The position numbers and the translations under genes are program-made. A DNA stretch of 55,220 nucleotides from Elysia marginata (Eukaryota > Mollusca > Gastropoda > Plakobranchidae), in contig BMAT01012718.1 of NCBI GenBank assembly GCA_019649035.1, positions 253,066-308,285 of the forward strand. The letters are read 5' to 3'. This document shows positions 34,101 to 46,294 of this stretch, piece by piece. The notes under the pieces are model-generated. The model had not been told where the DNA came from. It worked only from the letters and a program-made list of their open reading frames with translations, and searched no databases. Position 1 is the first letter of the stretch; each line of letters opens with the position of its first letter.

Positions 34101-36728
34101 GATCCTTAAAAAAGCAGGTACCGGTATTCTTCTAAAATGTGTGTAAGCTTATGGTTTCGAATCATACAAGAAGCACTTATAGAATGGATTTTTGAAAAAA
34201 AATGCATGGTTTTTTCCTTTCATAATTTAAAGAATGTAACCACTGCACCGAGAAATAGACCTAACTCTACAGTTTCCCGTCTTCAAGTTAACAAACCAAC
34301 GACAACAACAAAAAATCATGTTTACTAGGTAAATGTGATTTATGCACGCGTCGTGTCTAGGCCTTGTGATTAAGGAGAGGGTAAACATTCAGAAAACTGT
34401 GAGACAAATTGGTACATGTCCCTAGGTTGAGCAGCACAATAAGTTGTACTCAAGAGGAACCCAACGCAATTATTTCCTCGTCCATTCCATTTCCAGACAA
34501 TATAGATTGTATCTTGCTGACATGTGAAGTGTGATTATGTTATGATTTGGACAAACAAGTGCGCTTAATTAGAGACATTGTGTTGGGCGGGTAATCTGCA
34601 CTATATTTTTTTGGTACATTGTTATCATTGTTTCCTTTTTCGCATTATCGTCACAAAATTTGCTCTTGTTATCAGCAATAAATCTATACCAAATGTTTGT
34701 ATACAATTTTTGAAGAGCATTTCTGACACATAAGAGGTCACACCTTTTTTTTTTTCAATTTATTTAATAAAGCGCACATTTAAGGGGCTGGAGTTTACAC
34801 TAGAAAGCTCATGTAGCTGATATGGGAAATCAGAACGTCCGTCTATTGAATCTCTTTGTTATGCTCATAGAATACAGGAGATCGCGAATAAAGTCAACAC
34901 CCCGATACCGAAAAAATATTTTGACTTCAAGCAAGAGTTGAATTTAACCATTTCAAAATTTCAAAGAAACATACAACATGGGACTGCCAAACAAACTTGA
35001 ACGTATTATCGAGAGTTTCCCTTAAATTAAAAGGTATTGACTTCAAATCCACTGTCTGCAATTATAATGGCAGCAAATAGAGAGTATGAGTCCGCTTTGT
35101 GTGAACGCTTACTGTTCAATTTTTAAAAGCTAAGCCATGAATTACATTACGTAACTTTTATCATTTCATAGTTGTCCATTAAACAATATTACGTACATAC
35201 ATATAGTTACTCATCTAAATTTGTAACCTAACACGGTTTGATCGCCCTTTTCGACCATTTCTCCTTATTTTTTTAATGTACTATAACCAATCTATTATAA
35301 AAATCTGTCCGTCTTTTCCCCTTTCCCCAACTCTGCTGTTGCCTGTTTTACAATCTTTCTTACTTCACTTCTCCGACTGATACCCCTCATCTCCTCTCTT
35401 AGATGCATGCTGTTTTCACCGTTCTCATTTTGCGACACTTTCTTACTCTAAGTTGTTTTTTTTTTTCGATTTAAACATCATTAAAGGTAGACCATCTCCT
35501 CATGTTTGATACTGTTGCGTAATTTTTACTTTCATATTTTTTTTTTAAATTGGGCGATGATCGGTAGAGATATCATTCAGAAAGTCAACACTCTAAATTA
35601 ACGGAAACTCATGCTTGAAGTTAAAGTCAACTGTGTTTGGCACTCCCATTTTGTATTTTTTTTAAATATTTTTGTAAGGATTAAAATCAACTCTTGCTTG
35701 AAGTCAACACGTTTTTTTTTCGGTTCCAAAGAGTTGACTTTATTATGATTCTAGTGTGATTCCTTTCTGCAAGAACTCACCCAAAGGTAAGCATAGATAT
35801 TCATAGTTACTCCTCACAGGCACGCACAGCTCTGTCATCTTGCACGGCCTGCCGTCACAACCGCGGTTCCTCATCGTTGATTTGACCTGAGGGAAGAGAC
35901 GCCAGAAAACGTACCACAAAGAGAACCAAACATATATAATTGATTCACATAGGCCATTTCCTCTCCACTGTTTTCGAGATGTAGGCTAATTTTTTGAATT
36001 TTTAATGTTTACGGTATTCGTTCTTTTATCCAACACAATGCTATTGTATTGATTGTAAAGAAAACGAATCGCCCCACGCGGCGTTAAATTTTGAATACAA
36101 GTGAAAGACTAATCGATTCAATATTCGCTACAGCTCAAGATTTTTGCGCTCTGCTAAGCGCTGATGATGAGTTTTGTAATTATTTTTTTCTGGGCTCTTC
36201 TACCACTGACAACAAAAGCCACACATACTGCAAATAACCAACCAAGCTAAACATTTACGCGACCACTGCAGCAAAATTATTCTACAAAATCATTCTACTC
36301 CTATGATTAAGTTTTGGTACATCAAATACTGATTATATTAATAAATGACCTAAAATTACCTTTGACTTGGAGAAGACGGCTTTCCTCATACCCACAACGA
36401 TACTATCATTGTCAGAGATAAGTCGAAGGTTGCCAAGTTCATGCCGACTGACTCGTGTATATTCTTCTGTAAACAAACCACACCAGTGTCGGTTCCGGGA
36501 AAATGTTATAACAGTACAGGCCCTGAAGAGCCAGCACAGCCTCATGCACTGGAAAAGGTTCTTGGCCTGCTGATTAACATAGGATGACGGCTCTATGATG
36601 GCTCGGTGATCTGCAATGTCCAGCCCATTCCACACTGTGAATGTGTCTATCAAAGAAGCCGAATACCCTTGATGAAGCCTATAGGTTAAGACCAGTGCCA
36701 TCACCAGAATCGTAATTGAGGGCCGCAT
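31158..36728 (-). CDS. Secreted PAN/apple-like and four-sushi (CCP) domain protein (5 exons)
   Basis: Coding exons on the minus strand: 36728-36360, 35886-35781, 33904-33687, 32420-32138, 31561-31158. All are GT-AG with matching phases, giving 459 aa. ATG 36726-36728 lies 12 bases after an acceptor at 36741. Residues 1-23 form a hydrophobic signal peptide. Residues 25-115 are PAN/apple-like (C61-x3-C65-x5-C71-x11-C83). Exon 2 (124-158) is a short Cys-rich linker with four Cys. Sushi domains follow: C163-C216, C221-C275, C280-C353 and C358-C451, each with the usual Y/F-x-C, GY or G, C and W-x-P pattern. The protein should be extracellular, probably binding ligands or regulating complement-like or lectin-type reactions; no precise function is claimed. 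The end LPIDCGVN resembles the start of a fifth sushi, so it may be shortened, but convergent-gene sequence follows. No membrane anchor is seen. Confidence 0.82.
32711..32874. mobile_element. pogo/Tigger-like MITE, 164 bp
   Basis: Terminal inverted repeats are clear. The left TACAATGGAGTCCCGTTAAG and the reverse complement of the right TACAGTGGAATCCTGTTAAG both continue ATAAAC. Outer bases are TA. It has no coding capacity and lies in intron 3 of the sushi gene. The best-preserved MITE of the window. Confidence 0.8.
33323..33497. mobile_element. Diverged pogo-like MITE
   Basis: The right end, reverse-complemented, reads TACAGTCGAGTCCACACAAT then TCGAACTTGGATAA, a typical pogo-type end. A TACCGTCC...TTCGGATATCTTGAACC stretch at the left could be its partner but is poorly matched. 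The left boundary is uncertain. Confidence 0.4.
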
Positions 36729-37099
36729 CGTTATGCCAATCTGAAATGGGAACTGTTGGATAACTATGTAATCAATGCAGTTACCAATGCAGTTCTCGTA
36801 ATTGCGTGTGCTACGTCGTGTTATTACGTTAGTTATGTTAAATTATATTTTATTTAACAAATTATCGTATATGATAATAAACGAAGAAGTTCAAATGAGT
36901 TATTACATCAAATCGACCTAGAAAAGAAGGAAACAAGTAGGCCTACATGTACACATACCGATCATTTTTTACATAAAAAAATACATGTACGATGAATCGG
37001 GTTAATAAATCGACCCTAAAGATGTACGAGGAAATAGCGTTGTCAAATAGTTTTAAAAACACAAAGATTCAGAATCAGAACAAATGGCTTTTTTCATCC

Positions 37100-37440
37100 A
37101 ATGCAGCGTGTAATCCTGCGCCTCATGCCGCAATTGATGTCTGCTTTGGGCCTCTCTGTTGCTCTCTGCCTCACAATTCTGTCCCTCCATCACATTGGTT
37201 TGTTGCCTCTTAATCTCTTCTCATTTCTGGTTTGCTTTTGTTACCTTCTTTGTCCATATGTTGTCTGGTATTCTTGCCATGTGGCCATCTCGTTTCCAAC
37301 TGCTGTTTCTCCGCAAATTCGACCACATCTTTCAATGTTGTATCTTTCTTTGCACCGAAATTTGCCTTTCACTTTTATTTGCAGCATTTTCCTTTCCATC
37401 GCTCTTCTGACCATATTAGCCTACAGTTCATAATTGATTT
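37100..37440 (-). mobile_element. LINE reverse transcriptase C-terminal remnant
   Basis: On the minus strand the translation gives KWKRDGHMARIPDNIWTKKV. After a frameshift, KRLRGNKPM, a stop and WRDRIV follow. This is the GHxxR...W...RGRP..RW.DDI tail of non-LTR retrotransposon proteins. The long plus-strand frames here are antisense shadows of it. Confidence 0.75.
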
Positions 37441-37845
37441 AAAAACGAAAGAGCTAACGAGCATTTATAAGTACGTTTTTTACTTGGGTTTATTTCATGG
37501 ATATATTTCAAGATTTAAAAGAGCAATGATTTTGTTAAAAATTTACAATATGATTCATTTAAGCGAGAGCGTTAAAAACGTGCCTATGAAAACATTTTTA
37601 CAGGATAAAATTTTCTTTAGGAAAGAAATCCCAGTACATGTACAATGATTTAAAAAAAAAACCTCGTTCGATTCAGTTGTCATTGTTGAATTGCCGCTAG
37701 TTTGACAAACAAGCCAGTTGGATGAGCTTTTTTCTCTCGCTATCCCACAGGAAGGCCATGGTTCTTAGAATTTCAACGCTTTCGAGTGCTTGACAATAAG
37801 AAATAACGAGAAGTTGGCGCGATGGCTTTAATTTATGGGAGTAGA

Positions 37846-38050
37846 GTGAGTCCTGTTAAGACAAAAAAACCCAGGGCCCGATTTAAATAAAATCTTAATC
37901 CCAAGTTTATAATATCAAGCAGTAACCCTAAAATTATGAAGGCAAAAAGGGGATAAAACATCTAACTTATATTTTTATTTCAAGCTTTAGAGGCAGTTAC
38001 TGTATCTAACTTATATTTTTATTTCAAGCTTTAGAGGCAGTTACTGTTAC
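37846..38050. mobile_element. Left part of a pogo-like MITE, with tandem duplication
   Basis: GAGTCCTGTTAAGACAAA, then CCCAGG, CTTAAT, AAGTTTATAAT and AGTAACCC, follow the order of the left half of the MITE at 32711-32874. The right inverted repeat was not found. It is followed by a 44-bp duplication. Confidence 0.45.
37960..38047. repeat. Perfect 44-bp tandem duplication
   Basis: Bases 37960-38003 are repeated identically at 38004-38047. Complete identity implies a recent duplication or an assembly artefact. Confidence 0.9.
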
Positions 38051-38419
38051 CATGTAACACGACTGCATGTAATCCTGGGAGTTAGAGAGGTTTTCAGGTT
38101 AAAATTGTGCAGGTGTGATGGTGCAACTAAAAAACTATTTAAGCACGTAGAAATCGAAAGCAAATCGAAAAAAACTTTAAGTTTCTACAACTAAATATAA
38201 AAACAAATAAAAAATCATCACTCACCTTGACTGTATTGACCTGCAAAATGTATCACGCGCGCCAATCGAATGGGAGCACAGATGATTGGCAGCTCCAAAA
38301 GAGAGCAGAAGTAGCATCGATAGCAATTATCGTTATACTCGATGAAACCATATTAATTTTTTTTACAAGTTAGAAACGGCCGTCAGCCAAGTGGGAACGT
38401 AGGCAGTCTCAGCGGTACT

Positions 38420-38422
<3 letters not shown>

Positions 38423-38478
<56 letters not shown>
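38423..38478. repeat. (AG)n microsatellite, 28 units
   Basis: Uninterrupted AG repeat about 200 bases upstream of the sushi gene's presumed first exon. Confidence 0.97.
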
Positions 38479-38479
<1 letters not shown>

Positions 38480-38480
<1 letters not shown>

Positions 38481-41400
38481 AAAACGGCTCTTCTCTTGGC
38501 AATCTAAGTCTACGGGATGCGAGGGAAGTCTACGGGATGCTCGCTTATAATTTATGAGCTTTATTAGGCCCAGTGTTTTGTATTAAAGGTATAAGGGCAA
38601 TTGTTTTCACAGGATGTAGAGCTAACAATGGAGGTAATGTAGTCCACCGCACAGCGTGAATTATGACAGTCTACTGCGTTGGCAGTTTTGTGAACATTGT
38701 TGTTTGATACTTTAGTCTAGTTTCACCTTTTTTTCTTGATCTTTTGGTCGAAAGTTTAATCAGTTTCATTCTATAAGAGGTAATTTCATTTTGCTTGCTT
38801 TTTTTAACATTCTGTGGCAAGTCTTATCCTGAAATTTATGTTGAAAATTTTAACAAAGCGAGAGAAAAGGGACCAGCGATACTGTAGCCCATATCTTGTT
38901 CGCTTGTTTTTTCCAATATATCAGTTCTACGTCACGGATCATGACATTTATCTTTTTTAGTTCTAATAATATTTTGCCCAGGTACAAAACGATACATATT
39001 CAGGTAGTTTAGGTTCTATTTCACATGTTAGCCTGTGTCGGTTTAAACCCGTCCGTCTTTTATAGTTAGGCAATGCAAAGTAGTTTCACATTTTCGAGAG
39101 TATGACTGCTAGTATAATCAGATCTAGTTCTTCAAACAACAGATCTACATAGTTCCTCTATCTTTGCTGCAATGTGAACATTGAACAAGGAAAGGCGGCT
39201 CTCGCCAGCACTGCGGTTAGCAGGGTACCGGAAATACTCTCCTTTTGCCACCATATTGGTAGGTGAGATTTAAACTTAAAAGATGAAAGGATAAAGATGA
39301 CAGTCATCTTGTTTCTGAAGTCATTTGTATCGCCGTATAAGTCTCAAAATTACAACAAACTTTTACAAGAGGTAAAAATAAATCCCTCCTGTAATGTGAA
39401 TTATAAATCCGTATCAACATTTTCGCAAAACTACAGCAAGATGAAGAGGAAGAACAACACCAACTAAAACAGCATTACAACAAATAAGAGAGACTGGCGA
39501 TGAAGGGGACGGAGAAAGAGACAGGTGGAGCCACAAAAAAGGAAGCAAATAGAGAATAAGAATTAACCTGTTAAGAGATATTATTGAAGAGGATAATTTT
39601 ATGTCCCTGCAGATGGATTCACTCTTTTGTTCTAAACTAAAAGCGCACAGCTTTTAGGACATGAATACATGTATTTATTCTTTTGAAACCCCACTGCATT
39701 CCTTAAAATTTCGATTATTCATTTTGACTCTTTCAATGAGTTAATGGCAAACAAAATGTGTACTATAACAATTTGTTGCACATTCTTTGCTGAAAGTTGG
39801 ATATGGGATTATGAATCTCTTAAATTTGATGTCTCGCAAACAATGTCCGTAGAAGTTGTTGTGAAGTTGTTTGAACTGCAGATTATCAGACGAAGCATGG
39901 CAGTGTTTTTGTTGGCTAAGATTCATTTGATTATATTCAACTAGCAAAAGCTTATCGGTGTTAATGAAAATTTGCACACACAGGCTTAGATAGGGTTTTA
40001 CTTTTAGACCTAGTTTCAGAGCTGCCTTCCTGCCAATCAAACTATTAGAATTTCTGGTAATCCAACGATCAACACCCTTATATTTTATCAATTTTTCGAA
40101 GATTTGGTGTATGTTAGACTCATTCCCTTGTAGATAAGTACCCATTTCGAAAATAAGCTCAAGATGAAATCGAATGATACTGAACCCTACGTATTATTGT
40201 CATATCCATATGTTAATTTCTGATGACAAACAAGTAGTGTTGGTTTACATCTACATGATCTAGAGAGTTTTATCTAGTATTATCAGAAATAAGTTTCTAG
40301 GCGATCTGTAGTCTACTCTTGGTTCTAAAATTCAAGAAACTGCTTTTTCTTTATAAAAAAAAAGTTCATATCTGATCACGGGTAATTTTTTGCCAAAGAA
40401 TTGAACACCACATTCAGTTTCCCTATTTAGATTACCTTTTAATATGATTCCTTGCAACATACGATGTTTTACACATAGAAAAAAGCAAATGAAAGAAAAA
40501 TAAACAAAAGGTTTTTAAATTACCATAATGAATGTTTAGGTTGCAAGACTGCATGTAGAAATGATCTTAAAACTTTGTAGGGAGATAATACATGCTTTAA
40601 ACTTTCTTAGTTTGTCCATATGGAGTCAGTGTAATTGTCAGTATGTTGGAAATAACAATATGTTTTCTCTCTCTCAATCAGCAGGCATCTCTTGTCAACA
40701 CAAGAGGGAGTATATCGTTAATGTTAGTTTATTTTAAAGTTTATGTTTGCAAGTCAACTAAATACACGTAGACCTAGTAGAAGTAATACATTAGTAAGAG
40801 CATTCCCAACCAACCACTACATTCTCTTCCCTCTCTTTCTTCCATGTCATATACTTTGTATAGATGCTCTGTACTGAATATACACAGTTTAGGCAATACA
40901 CAATACCCTATATAATTAACTGACCAGTAAATAAATCACAAAAAAAATTGGATAAAGCTGTTGCACAAAAAACCCAAACATTTGGTGTCCTTATATCCAA
41001 GGTAACACTATGAGTCATCATTATCAGTCTATTTTGCTGTTGAGATAGGACTTAATTTTAATCTACAACATGTGTTTTGGATTGAATTGATCTTAGAATT
41101 GCTGAAAATAATCTACAGCTTTTTGTACTGGTTTTTTTAGAAGAAAAAGGACCAGTGAGCAAGAAAATTGTTTTAAAAACTATAGAGAAAAAATAAAAAC
41201 AAGCTTGAAAAAAATTGTCTGAGCCTGACCTACCGCACAGTTCTTTAGTTTGTTTGTCTTTGAAAATAGTAAAATTTTTTAAGCCTATAAAATGTGTATG
41301 TACTATTGAATGAATCTATATTCTCACCGAACCTACTTATTTGCTCATTTTTTTACAAACAGCATGACACAAATTAAAATCCACAAGGCACAATAATCAC

Positions 41401-42730
41401 AAAAAAACATGTTTAAATTTATTCGCTTGTTGAAAATGAGGGTAGAAACATGTAGTTCCAACTGCCAACCTCCTGAGTTTCTTTTTTCATAAAATTCAGC
41501 CTAAAACCCTACCTTCCTTGTTACCTTCCACTTTTCCACTAATTCAAATCATATGCATTGTTTCAAGGATAGTATACACCAATTCAACAATCGCTCTTAT
41601 TTATTTGTCAATGACTTCACTTTGCAATCCAAAAGCCAAGCATATGTACAAAAAAAAAAAATGAACATTGTATGCGCTAAATAGTAAGAGCCAAAAATGG
41701 GCTTCCATGTACGTTTATAAGCACAAAAACACAATTACAATATCTTAAGGCAAAGAGTTTAAGACCAAACAGTATAATATTATATACATGAATACAAGCA
41801 CATCAGTGAATGACTTTATACAAGCTGGAAATAGTACATGTTTCAATGGCATTGAAAACTCTATGAAATAGCAAGCTATATATTGTACTCATAACTACTG
41901 CTATGCTTCATTGCAAATATACACATGTATATCTAACTTTTGCAAACAAACAAAAAATAATAGTAATAAAAAAAGAACCAAAACCAGTGTTTAAAGCTTG
42001 TTGGTTTTTATGACAACATTTCTGTAAAAATTTGCTCTGACGTTTCCTACATTTCACAACCAACAGAAGGAATTAGTTGTTTCCTTCCTCATTGATCATT
42101 TTATTCAAATAACAAAAAACAGACTGGCTGATATTGCTTTGGATAGGAAAAAAATTTAACAAAATACCAGCTTATACTTGCTTGAGAAAGACCACTCAAT
42201 ACATTGAGCCTATCCTAAAAGGAGCATCAATTAAAGTAACAAAACAAAACAAACATGATATCTCACCATAATAACATGAGAAACTCTATGTCTATTAAAT
42301 TCTGCCATCTGTTATTTTTAACTTTAAGAATAAACAATACAATTATCTGCCCAATCTGTCTGAACACTTTGAATGAGATATAGATAACCATAGCATGCTT
42401 TAATACACTAAAAAAATTAAGTATAAATTTCATGGGCTATAGAATGCTGAACAACTGTGTCTCTGTGCAAACATATAGATTATATGTAAATTGTAATGAC
42501 CGCCTGTCCTGCTGTTATCCACCAGAATGGGAAAATCTTATCTTGATGATAATTCTATGCAAGAAAACATCAAGGTTTAAATTATGGATTTCAGTACGAT
42601 CTTCAGGCAATAAAATTATATGAATTTATTTGTTCGAATTTAAATTTGGCGACTATGAGAAAATACACTAAATTATTGTGGTGTCTACTGAGCTTGAAAA
42701 AAGCTGAAGCAATAAATTAACATTTTGTTG
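38480..42730. other. Non-coding region between the sushi gene and ATG9
   Basis: No gene recognised. The minus frame 39741-40145 (134 aa) contains NSNSLIGRKAALKLGLK, faintly like the C-terminal LLGR..A..LGL motif of LTR-retrotransposon proteases, with nothing else to support it. The stretch 40200-42700 is AT-rich and could include the distal ATG9 3' UTR. Confidence 0.35.
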
Positions 42731-42734
42731 ATGC

Positions 42735-42851
42735 TGCAACAGAGAATAAATTCCTTTTTCTTTTTTATACGATTGCAACAGAGAGCAAATTCCTTTTTCT
42801 GTTTTACATGACTTCAACAGAGAACAAATTCCTTTTTCTCTTTTACATGAT
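42735..42851. repeat. 39-bp tandem repeat, three copies
   Basis: Units start at 42735, 42774 and 42813 and share CAACAGAGA and AAATTCCTTTTTCT. The period is 13 codons, so the minus strand has an open frame with a repeated S-C/Y-K-x-E-K-G-I-x-S-L-L motif. There is no evidence that it is translated. Confidence 0.85.
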
Positions 42852-43066
42852 TTCTCATACAAAGAAAACAGCTGATCACTAAATAACTTGACTTGCTTTA
42901 TCTTTTTCCAATACTTTGTACAGGTTACCATAGCTTACGCTTGTCTTTCAACATTCACAAGCCGTCACAATAGTCAAAGGCATTTCTGAAAGGTCATATT
43001 GTAACGAATTTAATGACATCTAATTTTTAAATGAAAACACATAATGCTTTGGTCCCAACATCACTG

Positions 43067-43147
43067 CTACCTTTCACCAGACTTCCTCTCCTCAGAAAGC
43101 TTATACAATTTCATGGTGCTGCCAATGATGCCAAAATCATTTTTGAC
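43067..43147 (-). other. Candidate terminal exon (26 codons plus stop), gene unknown
   Basis: A good acceptor (pyrimidine tract ending CTCTAG) is followed by an in-frame reading KNDFGIIGSTMKLYKLSEE and more, ending at TAG 43067-43069. It could be an alternative last exon of ATG9, which lies upstream on the same strand and has phase-0 donors. It could also be the end of an unrecognised gene, or chance. No protein family is recognised. Confidence 0.3.
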
Positions 43148-43343
43148 CTAGAGGACAAAACAAATGTGATTGCCCAAGAGTGAGATCGTTTGTGTTAATT
43201 TAAAAAATTAGAAATTATTGACTATGAAAAAAAATGAGCCTGCCACTTTTAAAAAATGTGTCTAAAACGTGTTTATTCCATACTTAGGCATTATTGGCAA
43301 CACTGCAAAGATGTCATGGTTTGCTTATACTGGTACACAAATC

Positions 43344-43460
43344 CCCCCCCCCCCCAAACAACAACTATAGCAACTACAGTATAATCCCTTCAAACTGAAA
43401 GTTTGGGTCCTGTAAAATACATTTTGGTTTGGAGACATTTTAGTTTAAAAGATTGGTTTT
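43344..43460. repeat. Poly-C run and left end of a pogo-like MITE
   Basis: A C homopolymer at about 43343-43355 is followed at 43375 by TACAGTATAATCCCTTCAAA, then CTGAAAGTTTGG, which resembles pogo-type inverted-repeat ends. The other end was not found. Confidence 0.4.
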
Positions 43461-43610
43461 TATTACTTCTGATCAAAGGCGGTAACTACTTTAGTACATT
43501 GCACATTAACAAAAGCAGCTGTCTCAGGGAGTCAAGAAAAAGGGTTGAAATTCAAATAGATTTTCTAGTCAATTTAATGTAATCACTGGTAATAATTACC
43601 CCTCCCGCCC

Positions 43611-43638
43611 TTTTTCTCTCTCTCTCTCTCTCTCTCTT
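43611..43638. repeat. (TC)n microsatellite
   Basis: Short pure TC/CT run. The sequence to about 43800 is less AT-rich and may be an unclassified repeat. Confidence 0.85.
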
Positions 43639-44639
43639 CATTCATAGGCTCATCCCGTCAGAATCCTAATGCATCTTAGCATATGCCTTTAAGGATATGT
43701 TGCTCAAAAAGATAATCCATGGCCTCTTGCACGTGTGGATCATCAAGACTTAACTACCCGGCTGCCAATAGTTAAGTGAAAGATTGCCCACTGAATAAAT
43801 TACCTTTCTTTTCTAAAATTTAACTCCAAGCCTAGGCAAAGCCGTGGTTTGACTCTACATATGTATAGTTTTCAAACCTGTTTTCAGCATTTCATGTCAA
43901 AATCAAAGAAAATAAGGTAATTTATTATGTTTTGGTTTAAAGGCGACAGCTCCCTAAATCAGTTCACTTAAGTCCAAGAAACAGAGCCAAGACAAAGAAG
44001 GGCTTTGCACTTTCAGGCAATTTCCTCTCAGCTCAGCTTATTTTTTTTACATTAGCTACTTTCCACTGCACTTTGTTTGTTGCCATTTAGAAATGAAGCG
44101 GTATTGAAAAAAAATGATTTCAAGGAATAAATCATTTCAACCTCAAAACACTGATTTATACTAAATAGAGCCAAACAAGTAAGTTTTTGAAATAAAACAC
44201 TCTGTTTACAGAGTTTTCAATTGATGAAAGAATAATTTCAACTTTTTCCATTGAAAAAAAAATTGATAGGAAATTTAGGAGAAAAGAAATAAAAAAAAGA
44301 ATCCTGCACACACACAAAGCAGTCACTGAAAGCATTTCAATAATGAGTGAAAAATGCCTTTTTGACAGCACAAATCATGCCAATACACTGTAAAGAAATC
44401 AAATTTCAATATTCAGGTTGTAGACATGGGATAAATGCAACTTTTGATATGACCTAATCCCTTAATTTTTATCCGTCAATAAAAAAAATCAGTAAAATTA
44501 AATCTAGAAATATAATATACCTATCTTCTTAGAAAAAAATATGGAAATGCAATAAAATGTCAAAACAAGGGCTGCCATGATTTTAAAAAATTGGGAAGTA
44601 TTACAGAGAGGCACCAAAAACCCTCACAAAAAACATGAA

Positions 44640-44880
44640 CTTGACCTCTAACTTTAAGAGGAGCAAGGTCCTTATTTTTCAGCAAACAGCACAGTGAGAA
44701 AGATGGCAGTTGCTTTTGGCGCCGCCTTTACTTTTGCCGAGTCTAAAGAAACCTAGGTGGGCACAGGGGAGCAAAACAAATTTTGCCTGGACTGGTGACC
44801 AAACTCAGGACCTCTCAAATAGTGGTCAACCACCTTATCAATTGTGTCACTGCTCACCCCACACACAGTAATTGGTAAAG
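44640..44880 (-). mobile_element. tRNA-derived SINE, diverged
   Basis: On the minus strand GATAAGGTGGTTGACCACTA (about 44825-44845) and GAGGTCCTGAGTTTGGTCAC (about 44796-44816) match the layout of a tRNA A-to-B-box head, with a degenerate B box. A G+C-richer body follows to about 44640. Distinct from the SINE at 11.5 kb. Confidence 0.6.
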
Positions 44881-46294
44881 ATGTTTAAGACTCTCATTGA
44901 ACTTAACTGCTTTTACAAACATTTAAGTAACCAGTAAATGAGATAGAAAAAAAAATTTCAAGCTTATAAAAATGGAATTCGAAAACAGGATAGGGCCTTT
45001 AACTTTGTATAGATCTAGTTAAATAGTTGGCTAAACTAGGTCTGGAAATGAAATTTACATGAAAATGAAAATTATTCCCAAATGACTGCAAATCTAAGGG
45101 GTAAGTCAGTGTAATCACTCTAAATATAAAGTATGTTACTTTTTATGTGAGTAATGGAACTTATTACTATGACACTAGTTTGATGATTAATGAAACACCT
45201 GTTTGATAGAAATACAAATATTAATGCATTGTTTTGAAACAGTCTTATTTTTTATATGTAACCTTTCAACAGCCTGCAACTTATAACACCATACAGCTAA
45301 ATAAGTTTATAGGAACTATTAGCTTAAAATGATTCATTATTATTGGTTTAGTCATATTTGTATATCAATTATAAAACTGTTAATGAGATTGAACATAAAA
45401 AGGATCAATTATCAAAATGAAGCTAAACCTTAACTCTCATGAGAACAAAGAAGTAAAACATAAATCTTACAACCATCTCTTGGTATGGGTTGAAACCTAT
45501 CTATTCTATAGATCCACAATTCAAACCTACATTTGAGGTATAATTGAAGTAACTAATCAAACAAACTGTTAGTACAGATATATGGGCATCTTTTTACAGG
45601 CATTTTATAACAAATTTTTTAAAAAGTGGTTTATAGAAGTGAAAATTATTTTCAAACACATTTTAAACCTTTGAAAATTGCAACCACCTGTGTGAAAATG
45701 AACAAGATATCTTCGAGGGACTTCAGTCATATGTAATTTTTGCTTGGACATATCCTCAACTAAGGAAAATATTCATAGAGATACCTGTGAAAAAAAAACC
45801 TCACAGAAACACAATAGAAGAAAAGCTAAAATACTATCCCCTTTGCAATTAAAAATACCTCCCCCCACCCCTTTAAAGAAGGAAAAAAGAGGAATGTTAC
45901 ACAAATGAAAATCTAAAAACACTTGAGTATTATTGCTGATAGCAAATCTTGCAAATTAAAGAATTCATTGTCTACTGTGAAGTGAACATGCATTAATTTT
46001 GTACACCCAAATTGCTTTGGGTTTTTTTTTCTTCATTTTGCTTTACAGACATAAAACTAAAAGATGTTCCTTTTGCCTTTTTTGTCAAATCTTATTGAGG
46101 TGATATAGCATATGTCACAAAAAAAAACCAAACAAACAAAAAATGCCAGCACAGAGCCTAAGAAGGAACGGGAGATTAGGTGGGTTTAAACTGAAGTGGA
46201 CAGTAAAAAGATAACCGGAGAGATTTATCTAATATAAGCATATGTTCATCAACGAATTATCTTGATTTAAATGGCTTTTCATAAAGTATTTTCT
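44881..46294 (-). other. Probable ATG9 3' UTR
   Basis: AT-rich sequence downstream of the ATG9 stop with no coding frame. The poly(A) site could not be fixed. Confidence 0.4.

Larger units (their letters stand above)
36741..38300 (-). promoter_or_regulatory. 5' UTR intron and probable promoter of the sushi gene
   Basis: A strong donor (TCAAG then GTGAGT, exon end 38226) on the minus strand pairs with the acceptor at 36741, so a non-coding first exon likely ends at 38226. The sequence just upstream of it (about 38250-38300) has CpG-rich GCGCGCC and CCAAT boxes on both strands, suggesting a promoter. The intron contains a LINE fragment, a 44-bp tandem duplication and a MITE end. The transcription start is not visible. 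Confidence 0.45.

Noticed and set aside
37101-37648. Three overlapping plus-strand frames of 83-138 aa, membrane-like
   Set aside because: Hydrophobic pyrimidine-rich antisense of a LINE remnant; no start context or splice support.
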